56,834 nt of DNA from an uncultured Acidobacteriota bacterium (GCA_902826795.1 CADEGD010000008.1:46259-103092), one strand, 5' to 3'. Positions 16,501-25,260 are shown, numbered from the stretch's first letter. The notes: a model not told the origin generated them from the letters alone. Numbers and translations: made by a program.

Positions 16501-19362
16501 ATGGAAACGACGAAAAGCGATTGGAAGCAGGCCCGGACGATATTTGAAGACTCGCTGCTTCAACCGGCGGACGCCAGGCGGGAGCACGCTCTCGAGCTTT
16601 GCGGCGGCGATGGCGCCTTGTGGGAAGAGGTTAGATCCCTTCTGGATTGGCATGAGAGTTCGGATTCGTTCCTCGAAACTCCGGCCGTAGAGCAGATCGT
16701 CGAACGCGGCTCGGTTCGCAATCAGCTGGCCGATGGGCAGCGGCTCTCGCATTACGAGATCACCAGAATGATCGGCCACGGCGGCATGGGAGAGGTTTAC
16801 CTCGCCCGCGACCTGCTGCTCGACCGCAACGTGGCGATAAAGATACTCCGCGGCGATCTTTTGCCGCACGCCCGGGGCGGAGAAAGGCTGCTCCGCGAGG
16901 CGAGAGCAGTAGCACTTCTCGAACACCCGAATATTTGCCACGTATACGAGATCGGCGAAGCGGACGGGTTCAGCTTCATCGCTATGCAGTACGTCGTCGG
17001 CACGACGCTTGACGAGATCCTCGCAAGCGGGACGCTTCACGGTGCGGGTGCTCTGGACCTTGCGGTTCAGATAGCCGATGGGCTAGCCGAAGCCCATTCG
17101 CAGGGAATCGTTCACCGCGATATCAAGCCGGCGAATATAATCGTTTCCAATAAGGGCCAGGCGAAGATCCTCGATTTTGGGCTTGTAAAATTTGTAGAAG
17201 GCGAGAAGACAGACGACGGTGTAAGCCGTCTCGAGAGTTGGGGCGGGATAATGGGAACCGTTCCCTACATGTCGCCTGAACAGTTGGTAGCCGGAACCGT
17301 CGATGCGAGAACCGACATATTCAGCTTCGGGGCGGTATTGTTCGAGATGTTGGCCGGAGTTCCCGCCTTCAATCGCAAGCGCCATAACGAGACGATCGCC
17401 GCCATTGTCAAAGAAGAGCCTGATTGGGAACTCATCTCACCTGATCTTCATCCGCTCCTGAAAGGATGCCTCGCAAAAGATCGAGAGGATCGATACGAAT
17501 CCGGACGAGTGGTCGCGGACGCACTTGAAGGCCTTCGGAAACTCGGCAGGAATGAGATCGTCGCGTTACGCCAGACGGATACAACACCGCTTCGTCCGTC
17601 GACCGCTGAATCAGAAGCTGAAACCGCCAGTTATTCCATGGCTGTCACGCAAGGTGTAGGGTTCGTCGCATCACCTGCGGGGGCGAATTTCAACCGTGGC
17701 AAGAAAAATGTTTCCGATCCAGAATCAGACTACGGCACATCAAAAGAAGACTCCCGATCTGGCAGGGCGTATCGACTGCTCGGTCCCAGGGCAGCGCTAG
17801 CCAGTGCCGCAGCCATCATTGCGTTGTCTGCCGGCCTGTTCGGCTATTACTTTTTCACGACTTCCGATTCCGCGGGTACGGCTGCCAACAACAGTGCTCC
17901 GCGAAAACTGTATTGGGAACTCGCATACGCAAATAAGCGGAAGTTTATCCGCAATCGGATCATTCAGATACAAACACTTATCGGAGATCAACAAAGGGGC
18001 ATCAGCGACGAATCGCTCGATGGAATACATAAGGAGGTCGACCGGTACGTCAGGCGGCGAGACAGCTTGTCCCAGGAACCGTTTGAAGAGGGCCTGCGGG
18101 GCGTTTACGGACGCGCGAGTCAGTACGTTCCGATGGTTTCGGCGGAGTTCGATAAGCAGAATGTCCCAACTGCGATCGGAATCTATCAGGCGATCGTGGA
18201 ATCTGAGTACCGGGACTGCCTGAAGAGCGACACTGGGCCTGTTGGAGTATTCCAGTTAACAAAAGCAACGGCCGAGAGGTTCGGCCTTGCGGAATACGAT
18301 CGTTGTCGTGTGGACCTTTCCGCTAAAGCCGCGGCGGCGTACAACTCCAAACTTGCGAGTGACTTTGCCGGCGACCAGTCGAGTTGGACACTCGCCATAT
18401 TGAGTTTTTACCAAGGTGAAGACCTGACGCTTTCTCACGTTCGGAAGCTTGCTGAATATGGATTGAGTGAACGAAGCTACTGGACGATAAGTGAGAACCG
18501 GGAAAAGCTCTCTGACTACAATCTCGATTCCGATCGATACATGAGAAGGTTCTTTGCCGCAGCAATCATCGGGGAGAATCCGGAGATGTTCGGTTTGGTA
18601 ACGCCACCTTTGTCGACGATCAGAACACGAAAGGACCTTGGGATCTCCAATGTCAATTCGCTAGTTACCATTCAAGGCGGGACATTCAAGATGGGCAGCG
18701 ACGACACCAAGCTCGATTTTGAAAAGCCCGAGCATGTCGTGTCGGTCAACAGCTTTAGGATGAGCAAAACCGAGGTAACGAATTCGGAGTACGCCGAATT
18801 TATTTCTGCTACGGGCTACAAACCTAAACCTGAAGACAGCAGCTTCCTCGCCCATTGGGTAAACGGGCTCCCGCTCGACATCGATGGGAATACTCCGGTG
18901 CGGTTTGTAAATATTGAGGACATAGTTGCTTACATAATGTGGAGGTCGCACGTCGACGGCTTAGAATACCGTCTTCCTACTGAAGAGGAATGGGAATACG
19001 CCGCACGAAACGGCAGCAGGAACACGCTCTATCCGTGGGGCGACAAGTTCGATGAACGCTGTGCCTTTATTGATAAACAACGCAACGACCCGGTCGCAGT
19101 GGGTAAACAGACGTGCCCCAATTCTTGGGGTGTCCAAGACCTTATCGGGAATGTGTTTGAATGGACCGCGACACCTGCCGGAGCATATCCAGGAAGCCCG
19201 GTCGAGCTAGCTCCACAAGGTGAGAAGTACTTCATGATCCGGGGCGGCGGAGCGTTCGACAAGTCGGCCGGCAAAAATGCGATCACCTCGATATCGCGAC
19301 ACCCGTTCGCGGGAAGCCGACGAAGCCCGGGACTTGGCTTTCGGCTTGTAACGTCGCAGTAA
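16501..19362 (+). CDS. Ser/Thr kinase fused to lytic-transglycosylase-like and FGE-sulfatase-like domains
   Basis: A 953-residue membrane-spanning kinase. The cytoplasmic kinase domain (about 84-350) has the glycine loop IGHGGMGEVY (91-100), lysine K114, HRD 205-207, DFG 225-227 and SPE 258-260, so it should be active. One membrane helix lies near 432-452. Outside, a region near 540-660 resembles Slt/MltD lytic transglycosylases: YVPMVSAEF, glutamate E567 in VESEY, GPVGVFQLTKATAERFGL, then AAAAYNSKLASDF. The C-terminus (about 718-953) is a formylglycine-generating-enzyme/sulfatase-modifying domain (GGTFKMGS, LPTEEEWEYAARNG, GNVFEWT, RGGGAF). A sigma factor gene follows. The middle domain may sense or cut peptidoglycan. 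Confidence 0.9.
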   Translation: METTKSDWKQARTIFEDSLLQPADARREHALELCGGDGALWEEVRSLLDWHESSDSFLETPAVEQIVERGSVRNQLADGQRLSHYEITRMIGHGGMGEVYLARDLLLDRNVAIKILRGDLLPHARGGERLLREARAVALLEHPNICHVYEIGEADGFSFIAMQYVVGTTLDEILASGTLHGAGALDLAVQIADGLAEAHSQGIVHRDIKPANIIVSNKGQAKILDFGLVKFVEGEKTDDGVSRLESWGGIMGTVPYMSPEQLVAGTVDARTDIFSFGAVLFEMLAGVPAFNRKRHNETIAAIVKEEPDWELISPDLHPLLKGCLAKDREDRYESGRVVADALEGLRKLGRNEIVALRQTDTTPLRPSTAESEAETASYSMAVTQGVGFVASPAGANFNRGKKNVSDPESDYGTSKEDSRSGRAYRLLGPRAALASAAAIIALSAGLFGYYFFTTSDSAGTAANNSAPRKLYWELAYANKRKFIRNRIIQIQTLIGDQQRGISDESLDGIHKEVDRYVRRRDSLSQEPFEEGLRGVYGRASQYVPMVSAEFDKQNVPTAIGIYQAIVESEYRDCLKSDTGPVGVFQLTKATAERFGLAEYDRCRVDLSAKAAAAYNSKLASDFAGDQSSWTLAILSFYQGEDLTLSHVRKLAEYGLSERSYWTISENREKLSDYNLDSDRYMRRFFAAAIIGENPEMFGLVTPPLSTIRTRKDLGISNVNSLVTIQGGTFKMGSDDTKLDFEKPEHVVSVNSFRMSKTEVTNSEYAEFISATGYKPKPEDSSFLAHWVNGLPLDIDGNTPVRFVNIEDIVAYIMWRSHVDGLEYRLPTEEEWEYAARNGSRNTLYPWGDKFDERCAFIDKQRNDPVAVGKQTCPNSWGVQDLIGNVFEWTATPAGAYPGSPVELAPQGEKYFMIRGGGAFDKSAGKNAITSISRHPFAGSRRSPGLGFRLVTSQ

Positions 19363-19427
19363 TTGCCGCTTTACATTTTGGCCGCCAGCGTTTATTTTCG
19401 GTGCGTGGAAAAGTTCTGGCGGACGAA

Positions 19428-20006
19428 ATGATTGAAGACGAAAAGGCCTCAGTTGGCGTTACCGAGCAGTTGAAACGGTGGGGAGACGCCTCCAGGGGCG
19501 ACGCCGATGCCGCTCTCGTGGATCTTGTCTACACCGAATTGCATCGGCAGGCGCAACGTTACTTGCGGCAGGAAAGGGCCGGCCACACGCTTCAGACGAC
19601 GGCGCTGGTACACGAGGCGTATCTTAAACTCGCAAAGCAGAAGTCGTTTCCGTGGCAAAGCAGGTCGCAATTTTACGGTGTGGCCGCTACGTTGATGCGC
19701 CGCATCCTGATCGACTATGCCAGGACGAAGAACAGGCTCCGCCGCGGCGGGCCGCAGGCAGACGTGCCGATCGTGACCGGATTTACGATGGCGGTGCGCG
19801 ACAACCAATTCGACTTACTGGAGCTGGATGAAGTTCTGGAAAAATTGGCACGCAAAGACCCGGAGCTTGCCCGGATCGTCGAGCTTCGTTTCTTCGCCGG
19901 TCTTGATGTGACCGAAACCGCCGGTGCGTTAGAGGTTTCGGAATCGACAGTGAAGCGCGGCTGGGCAACAGCTAAAGCGTGGCTGCATCGGGAGTTGAAA
20001 GGATAG
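19428..20006 (+). CDS. ECF-like RNA polymerase sigma factor (TIGR02999 type)
   Basis: An extracytoplasmic-function-like sigma factor (192 residues from the ATG; a GTG at 19401 would add nine). Region 2 reads LHRQAQRYLRQERAGHTLQT then LVHEAYLKL; region 4 holds LARIVELRFFAGLDVTETAG and ALEVSESTVKRGWATAKAWL. The TTALVHEAYLKL signature is that of the sigma group common in Acidobacteria and Planctomycetes, which is often encoded next to Ser/Thr kinases. It lies 65 bases after the kinase gene and has no anti-sigma gene beside it, so kinase phosphorylation could control it; that is inference. Confidence 0.92.
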   Translation: MIEDEKASVGVTEQLKRWGDASRGDADAALVDLVYTELHRQAQRYLRQERAGHTLQTTALVHEAYLKLAKQKSFPWQSRSQFYGVAATLMRRILIDYARTKNRLRRGGPQADVPIVTGFTMAVRDNQFDLLELDEVLEKLARKDPELARIVELRFFAGLDVTETAGALEVSESTVKRGWATAKAWLHRELKG

Positions 20007-20030
20007 AATCACCTGAGGTTGGTGATTGGT

Positions 20031-20315
20031 TTAACGCAAAGTCGCGGCAGTCTGTTCAGATCTTCTTCGTCTGTGTTTAAAACTTAAGGCGAACCACAGA
20101 AGAGGCTTTACAGGAAGGATCAAGAAGGAGAACCACCCCGTCAGCCGAAAGCGGCTGCCACCCCTCCCTCGTAAGGCAATAATATGCTGGACGGTAACTG
20201 TATTGTAGTCCCGGTCCTTTATGTTCTTCCTCGGCACGCTAACAACTTTCTTCAACAGAGCCCGAAAGCGGTCGGCGTCTTTGCCGTCGTTCTTCATTTC
20301 TATCGCGTCTTTCAT
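20031..20315 (-). CDS. small antitoxin-like protein with an altered C-terminus
   Basis: The first 38 residues of this 94-residue frame (MKDAIEMKNDGKDADRFRAL, then LKKVVSVPRKNIKDRD) resemble small helical proteins found near toxin genes in cyanobacteria and acidobacteria. The rest is read from one copy of a dispersed 91-bp repeat, has no family-like composition and includes an odd hydrophobic run. The likely story is a short gene whose 3' end was displaced by the repeat. It is divergent from the gene at 20335 with 19 bp between starts. Confidence 0.4.
   Translation of the reverse strand: MKDAIEMKNDGKDADRFRALLKKVVSVPRKNIKDRDYNTVTVQHIIALRGRGGSRFRLTGWFSFLILPVKPLLWFALSFKHRRRRSEQTAATLR
20086..20176. 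repeat. 91-bp direct repeat, copy 1
   Basis: Begins AAGGCGAACCACAGAAGAGG and ends CTCGTAAGG. It matches the copy at 21287-21377 with only scattered substitutions and single-base gaps, in the same orientation. Its left flank (TCTTCTTCGTCTGTG, about 20060) also relates to the inverted-repeat family seen at 25085 and 29155. Confidence 0.8.
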
Positions 20316-20334
20316 ACTTTCGATATAGCAAGAA

Positions 20335-21162
20335 ATGAATGATGAAGCCCTACTTTTAGCCTCAGCTCAGATGAAGGTGGTTCGTGCCATCAATCAACTC
20401 AAAGACCTCGGTGACGACTTGCGCTCGTTCAATGAGAGTAAACCCTACCGAATCATTTTTGAGGACGACCTCGTAACGGGAGAGAGGGTCATGGTCTATA
20501 ACCCTGATCCGATCCCGTGGAACTGGGCTGTCCGAATAGGCGAAATTCTCTATGACCTTCGGTCCGCCCTCGACCACGCCATTTATGAACTTAGCGTCAT
20601 TTATTCGGGAGAAGTTGTCGAGAAAACGGAATTTCCGATATTCGACAACGAAGCTAGATTTTTCGAGCGGAAAAGAAATGGCGACCCTGCGAACAAAAGC
20701 GGTCTCTATCGAATCCGAGGTCTCAGCCAAGACACACAACGAGTTATCGAGGCGATGCAGCCGTTTTCTGTAAGGAAGGATGGGAAAGAGACGTTCCTTA
20801 GTGTTCTTCATGAGATGTGCAACACCGACAAGCACCGCACTCCGCACCTCATCTTCAGAAATGCCAATGAAACTTGGCTCCGTAGTATGGAAAACATCCG
20901 TATTGAGCGGTTGATCATGTTCGACAGGAACCTTAATGAACGCACCGAACTTGCTCGCTATCGCGTCCACCCCGATGATAGAGAAATGCAAATGGATACC
21001 GAGATCACCATCAACATACTTTTTGATCAAGGAAGTTGCTCTTTGTTCGGGGGGCGTCCCCAGCCGGTAGGAGCGGTGTTGAGCCAGATTATCGAGGGCG
21101 TTAGATCGGTGCTCAACGATCTTCATATTTCGGTTGTGTCTCTTCTTCATAAAACCGGCTAG
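20335..21162 (+). CDS. uncharacterised accessory protein with a possible HEPN-type motif
   Basis: A 275-residue soluble protein of no family I can name. Visible features: an all-helical segment with GEILYDLRSALDHAIYEL (about residues 70-87), where R-SALD-H fits the R-x4-H catalytic pattern of HEPN RNases, and a conserved-looking HEMCNTDKHRTPHL (about 160-173). It sits between two 91-bp direct repeats and next to a small antitoxin-like frame, in the least conserved-looking part of the window. A role in defence or as a toxin is possible but unproven; it might equally be a phage-derived hypothetical protein. Confidence 0.65.
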   Translation: MNDEALLLASAQMKVVRAINQLKDLGDDLRSFNESKPYRIIFEDDLVTGERVMVYNPDPIPWNWAVRIGEILYDLRSALDHAIYELSVIYSGEVVEKTEFPIFDNEARFFERKRNGDPANKSGLYRIRGLSQDTQRVIEAMQPFSVRKDGKETFLSVLHEMCNTDKHRTPHLIFRNANETWLRSMENIRIERLIMFDRNLNERTELARYRVHPDDREMQMDTEITINILFDQGSCSLFGGRPQPVGAVLSQIIEGVRSVLNDLHISVVSLLHKTG

Positions 21163-21494
21163 GAAAAAGAAAAACCAAAGGAAACTTCGGAATTACCTGA
21201 GTCAAGTACATTATTGCCCTTAGTGAGGAGGGGAGCCTTCTTTCTTTTTCTTCTTCTTATTCATCTTGCTCTGTGGTTAGGTTTTAAAGGCGGACCACAG
21301 AAGAGGATGAACAGGAAGGATCAAGAGAGGAGAACCACCCCGTCAGTCGAAGCGGCTGCCACCCCTCCTTCGTAAGGAGGGGAGAGATCGGTAGGCGAGA
21401 GACGTGTGCGCTTCGGCAAGCTGGCCGCCCGCTAACGCAGGCGGTTCCGACGGACACACTCACTGACGGTCGTGTTTCTGCCTGTGGGTGTACT
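21163..21494. other. 332-bp gap with repeat elements
   Basis: No gene seen. It holds the second 91-bp repeat (21287-21377) plus an adjoining hairpin CCCCTCC-TTCGTAA-GGAGGGG (about 21362-21382), a T/C-rich run (21235-21275) that forms the left arm of the ctctgtggtt-type inverted repeat, and a G/C-rich stretch before the VWA gene stop. Confidence 0.6.
21287..21377. repeat. 91-bp direct repeat, copy 2
   Basis: Same orientation as the copy at 20086-20176, 1201 bp away. It reads AAGGCGGACCACAGAAGAGG at the left and TTCGTAAGG at the right, and here continues into GAGGGGAG, completing a hairpin that copy 1 lacks. Confidence 0.8.
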
Positions 21495-22517
21495 TTAGTT
21501 TAGTGTGGGTGGGGTGCCTTCTTTTTCGGCGGTGCGGCCGGCTCGGGTGATGGCGATGCGTTTTGAGGCGTTGGGGCCGTCGGTTACGTTGACGCGGATG
21601 TTGCGATAGGTGCCGTCTTTTTTATCGTTGGACGGGATGAAGCCGATCGAATATTGGGTGCGGAGTTCGCTGGCGATGTCTTTCGAGATGGTGGTCATCT
21701 CGGACGCCGAGGCCGGGAAGTAAGACTTGCCGCCGGTCGAAGTTGCGAGGCGTTCGAGGAAGGCTTTTGCCTTGCCTTGCGGGCTCTTGGAGATGAATCC
21801 TTTGTCGTCGCTCAGCGCCTTCACAAAACCCACGACGAAGATCTGCACGTCCGATTCCTTCAGTAATTCCAGAAGCTGCGATTCGCTGTAGAAGCTCGAC
21901 CGGTCTTCGCCGTCGGTGACGAGGACGATCGCCCGGCGCGTACGGTCGAGGTCCTTTTGCGGAGTATTCCCCTGATTTAGCCGCTCGACCGCGAGGTAAA
22001 CCGCGTCGATGATCGCCGTCTGGCCGCCCTCGATATACATGTTGTCGAGAGCGTCGTTAAGGTCGGTCTTGTTCTTTGAGAAATCTTGCAGAACCTCGAT
22101 CTTGTCGGAGCTGACAAACCGGATGATCGCGGTTTCGTCGTCAGTGCGATTGGTGCCGACGAGATATTTGCCCGCTTCGATGATCTGTTCGATCTGCTGG
22201 CGGAGCGATCCGGAGTTATCGATGACGAGCGAATAATTGGTCGGCACTTCGGACTTCGAGAAGAAGTCGATCTGTTGAAGCACGCCGTCTTCATAGATCT
22301 TGAAATCGGACTGCGGCAGGTTGTTTATCGGGCGGTTATTTCGGTCGACCACGCGAACGGTGATATTCACGAGCTCGGTGTCGATCTTGATCTCTTCATC
22401 TTCGAGCCGCGGCGTCGCGGTGGGACGCGGAGTCGGCGAAGGAGTCGCAGTCTGTGCAGAGACCGCGCCAGCAAGCAAGAGGAGACCGAAAACGGAAACA
22501 AGTGCCTTGAGTTTCAT
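21495..22517 (-). CDS. secreted VWFA-related protein (TIGR03436 type)
   Basis: A 340-residue exported protein. Signal sequence ALVSVFGLLLLAGAVSAQ, then a Pro/Thr-rich spacer, then the N-terminal beta domain typical of acidobacterial VWFA proteins (VRVVDRNNRPINNLPQSDFK then IYEDGVLQQI). The VWA domain has the MIDAS site DNSGS and LVTDGEDRSS, and ends with the family signature RTQYSIGFIPSNDKKDGTYR. It lies 15 bases downstream of another VWA gene on the same strand, so they form a two-gene operon. These proteins are abundant in Acidobacteria; partners and function are unknown. Confidence 0.9.
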   Translation of the reverse strand: MKLKALVSVFGLLLLAGAVSAQTATPSPTPRPTATPRLEDEEIKIDTELVNITVRVVDRNNRPINNLPQSDFKIYEDGVLQQIDFFSKSEVPTNYSLVIDNSGSLRQQIEQIIEAGKYLVGTNRTDDETAIIRFVSSDKIEVLQDFSKNKTDLNDALDNMYIEGGQTAIIDAVYLAVERLNQGNTPQKDLDRTRRAIVLVTDGEDRSSFYSESQLLELLKESDVQIFVVGFVKALSDDKGFISKSPQGKAKAFLERLATSTGGKSYFPASASEMTTISKDIASELRTQYSIGFIPSNDKKDGTYRNIRVNVTDGPNASKRIAITRAGRTAEKEGTPPTLN

Positions 22518-22532
22518 CTATCTGAGCTTAAC

Positions 22533-23534
22533 CTATTTGAGTTCCGAAAACGGGGTGGCGTAATAGCCTTCCCGACTTCGGACGGTTAGACGCGAAATTC
22601 CACGCGGGGGTTTTACCTTAACTTTTACCTTGTGCCACTTTCCGTCGGGCGTAAAGTTGGGCGGTGTGTAGCCGATCGAGTATTGATGGCGAAGCTCGAT
22701 GGCGATGCGTTCGAAGATCTCGTCGAGTTCTGCATCACCGTTAGGATAGAAGGACCGGCCGCCGGTGACGGACGTAAGCTCGTCGAGGAAAGATTGCCCC
22801 ATCAATCCCATCTGGCTCGACGAATCGTTGCCGCTCAGGATGCCGACGGCGTAGGTGACGATGTCGGATTCTTTCATCAGCCGCTTCACCTCGCCGAAGT
22901 TATAGCGCGAGGCGTTGTCTTGCCCGTCGCTGATGATGAGCAATGCTTTTTTCTGATGCGAGCCGCGCGATACGCGTTCGAGGCCGAGATAGACGGCGTC
23001 GTAAAGGGCCGTGTTGTTTTTCGGTTGGACGAGCGTGAGCTTTTCAAGCACGGCGTCGCCGTCCCGCGTGCGGTCGAGCAAAAGCTGGGCACGGCGGTTG
23101 AAGGCGATCAGGAAATATTCGTCGGAAGGGTGGCTCGTGTTGATAAAGCGTGACAGCGCGTTGCGTGCCTTGGCGATCTTGTCGCCGCTCATCGAACCGG
23201 ATACGTCGAAGAGGATGCCCACCGACGCCGGAGCGTCGCTGTCGCTGAAGAAGGTAATCTCCTGCTCTTTGCCGTCGTCCTGGATCGTGAATGCCTGTTT
23301 GGTCAGGCCGGAGACGTATCGGCCGTAAAGGTCGGTTACGGTCAGCGTAAGGGTAATGAGATCGGTCTTTACGTCGATCTTTTTCGGGTCGACGTCGACA
23401 TCGTCGGGCGTCGCGGTCGGCTGCGGCGTCTGCGCCACGGCTCCGACGGCCGAGGCAAGTGAAAATAAGCACAACATCATCAGCCTCGCCGAATAGTTTC
23501 GGAGGCCGAAGAGCTTAATAACCCGTGCTGCCAT
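22533..23534 (-). CDS. secreted VWFA-related protein (TIGR03436 type)
   Basis: A 333-residue paralogue and likely first gene of the pair. Hydrophobic export signal (LMMLCLFSLASAVGAVAQ, about 18-35), the beta domain (VTDLYGRYVSGLTKQAFTIQ), MIDAS site DVSGS, LIISDGQDNASR, and the C-terminal signature RHQYSIGYTPPNFTPDGKWH followed by KVKVKVKPPRG. Its sequence is diverged from the downstream copy, so this is not a recent duplication. Expression would start in the 304-bp gap shared with the divergent secretion genes. Confidence 0.9.
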   Translation of the reverse strand: MAARVIKLFGLRNYSARLMMLCLFSLASAVGAVAQTPQPTATPDDVDVDPKKIDVKTDLITLTLTVTDLYGRYVSGLTKQAFTIQDDGKEQEITFFSDSDAPASVGILFDVSGSMSGDKIAKARNALSRFINTSHPSDEYFLIAFNRRAQLLLDRTRDGDAVLEKLTLVQPKNNTALYDAVYLGLERVSRGSHQKKALLIISDGQDNASRYNFGEVKRLMKESDIVTYAVGILSGNDSSSQMGLMGQSFLDELTSVTGGRSFYPNGDAELDEIFERIAIELRHQYSIGYTPPNFTPDGKWHKVKVKVKPPRGISRLTVRSREGYYATPFSELK

Positions 23535-23838
23535 AGTATTCTCCAGGTCGGATAACTAAATCTTAGTTAACAGATACAAGTTCCGCAAGATAAATGTGAT
23601 GAACGAGACGCGGGTTAAGTTGTTTCGGCTCAAAAATTTCCGTCGCCTCGGTCAATGCGGAACTTTTTCGTGTTTCTTACGTGATATAATTCGGTCGTGG
23701 CGGCGGGCATGCTTTGTCAATTTGACCGTTCCGAAATGCGATTCTTTGCGTGCGGGCTTGTGCGAGTTGAGCGTTAAGCCCTTACTAACGTGCGGGCTTC
23801 TGCAGTTGGGCCGCTCGACACCTCTCTAGAGATCTAAA
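23535..23838. promoter_or_regulatory. divergent promoter region with REP-like unit
   Basis: No gene. A possible extended -10 site TGATATAAT (23682-23690, plus strand) would start the gspF/gspE transcript; no good -35 is visible. A palindromic unit AAGCCC-12 nt-GGGCTT (23776-23799) lies closer to the start, and the word CGTGCGGGCTT occurs twice (23749-23759 and 23789-23799). Confidence 0.45.
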
Positions 23839-25077
23839 ATGGCCGAATTCGTTTGTCGTTTGGGAACGCCGTCTGGCGAGATAGTGACCAGAATTGTGGA
23901 AGCCACCGGAGCGGCCGACGCGCGCTTTCAGCTTGAGCGCGACGGCTTCAGGGTGTTCGATGTGGCGTCGCAGTCCGGCGGGATGATCTCGAGGCTGCTG
24001 CCAGGCGGCGGATCGAAAGGCAAGGTCAAACAGGCCGATTTCCTTTTATTTAACCAACAACTATCAGCCCTTTTGCGCGCGGGAATCCCCGTGCTGCAGG
24101 CGATATCGCTTTTGCGTTCGCGGTCGCAGTCGGCAAATCTGCGGGTTGTGCTGACGGACGTTGAGGAGAAGATCAAGAACGGACTGCCGCTTTCGCAGGC
24201 GTTCGAGTCGCAGGGAATCTTTCCGAAGATCTACACGGCGTCGATCCTTTCCGGCGAGAAGTCGGGAGCGCTTGACGACGTATTGCAGCGGTACGTCGAA
24301 TATCTGAAGCGAAGCGTCGGCGTTTCGCGAAAGCTGCGAGGTGCGCTGGCATATCCGGCGTTCCTGCTGGCGGCGGCGACGTTCATGATCGCGTTCTTGA
24401 CGCTCTATATCGTCCCGCGGATGTCGGACCTTTTCAAGAGCCTGAGCGCGAACCGGACGCTGCCGACGATCACGCTTGCGGTCTTGTGGATCTCGAACAC
24501 GGTCGCGTCGAACATCTGGTGGATACTTCCGCTGATCCTGATCTCGATAGCCGCTTTGTACATCTGGCTGCGGACCGAGTCTGGCAAGTTGGCGCTGCAT
24601 CGATTTCTGCTCAGGCTGCCGATCGCCGGAACGCTGATCAAACAAATGGCGACGGCGCAGTTGGCACGGTCGCTATCGACGCTGCTTTCGGGCGGCATCA
24701 CGGTGCCGGATTCGTGGGAGATCGCGTCGCAGGCGTTGAATAACCTCGAGCTGCGGCGGCGAAGTTCCGCCGTGCTGCCGATGATCCGCGAAGGTCGTGG
24801 ATTTACCGATTCGCTAGAGAAGGCGAACTGGATACCCGAACTCGGCCTGGACATGATCGGGATCGGCGAACGGTCGGGAAGCCTGCGTGAGATGCTGGAC
24901 GAGGTCGCCGCGTTTTATGACGCCGAGGCCGAGGTCAAGCTCGAACAACTGACGACGCTGCTCGAACCGCTCATCCTCGTGGTGATGGCATTGATCGTGC
25001 TCGCGATCCTGCTCGCCATCTATCTGCCGATCATCCAGACGATCTCGGCCGGCCCGACGGGCGCAAGGGGAAGATAG
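23839..25077 (+). CDS. type II secretion/type IV pilus inner-membrane platform protein (GspF/PilC)
   Basis: A 412-residue T2SF-family protein. Two repeated cytoplasmic helical domains (about 70-190 and 270-390) and three membrane segments (about 170-195, 220-245, 378-402). Family motifs are LFNQQLSALLRAGIPVLQAI near the N-terminus and the mirrored MATAQLARSLSTLLSGGI before the second domain, with ERSGSLREMLDEVAAFYD near the end. It acts as the membrane platform moved by the assembly ATPase, whose gene follows 183 bases downstream. Pilin genes are not in the window, so secretion versus pilus cannot be decided. Confidence 0.93.
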   Translation: MAEFVCRLGTPSGEIVTRIVEATGAADARFQLERDGFRVFDVASQSGGMISRLLPGGGSKGKVKQADFLLFNQQLSALLRAGIPVLQAISLLRSRSQSANLRVVLTDVEEKIKNGLPLSQAFESQGIFPKIYTASILSGEKSGALDDVLQRYVEYLKRSVGVSRKLRGALAYPAFLLAAATFMIAFLTLYIVPRMSDLFKSLSANRTLPTITLAVLWISNTVASNIWWILPLILISIAALYIWLRTESGKLALHRFLLRLPIAGTLIKQMATAQLARSLSTLLSGGITVPDSWEIASQALNNLELRRRSSAVLPMIREGRGFTDSLEKANWIPELGLDMIGIGERSGSLREMLDEVAAFYDAEAEVKLEQLTTLLEPLILVVMALIVLAILLAIYLPIIQTISAGPTGARGR

Positions 25078-25084
25078 TACATTT

Positions 25085-25198
25085 TTCTTCTTGTTTATCT
25101 TCTTCCTCTGTTCTGTGGTTTCTGTTAGTTTGAGGATTCAAACGTTTAAGGCGGAAGAGAAGCAGTAACCACAGAAAAAGAAGACGAAGAAGAATAAA
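25085..25198. repeat. long imperfect inverted repeat (ctctgtggtt family)
   Basis: Left arm 25085-25120 (ends CTGTTCTGTGGTT) and right arm 25167-25198 (starts AACCACAGAAAAAGAAG) are imperfect reverse complements rich in TTCTTC/GAAGAA. The centre contains TTTAAGGCGGAAG, also found in the 91-bp repeats at 20.1 and 21.3 kb. It sits between gspF and gspE. Confidence 0.75.
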
Positions 25199-25260
25199 TC
25201 TGAATAGAACTATATTTTACCGGCCTAAATAGAAGGCGAAATAAGTCAAAAAAGAAAGAA

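Noticed and set aside
16113..16547. 144-codon plus-strand frame before the kinase
   Set aside because: Composition is dominated by Pro/His/Thr/Arg from a C/A-rich stretch, it begins inside a palindrome and it overlaps the kinase start; not gene-like.
21163..21494. CRISPR array in the repeat-rich gap
   Set aside because: Only one repeat copy and one hairpin are present; there are no regularly spaced short repeats and no cas genes in the window.
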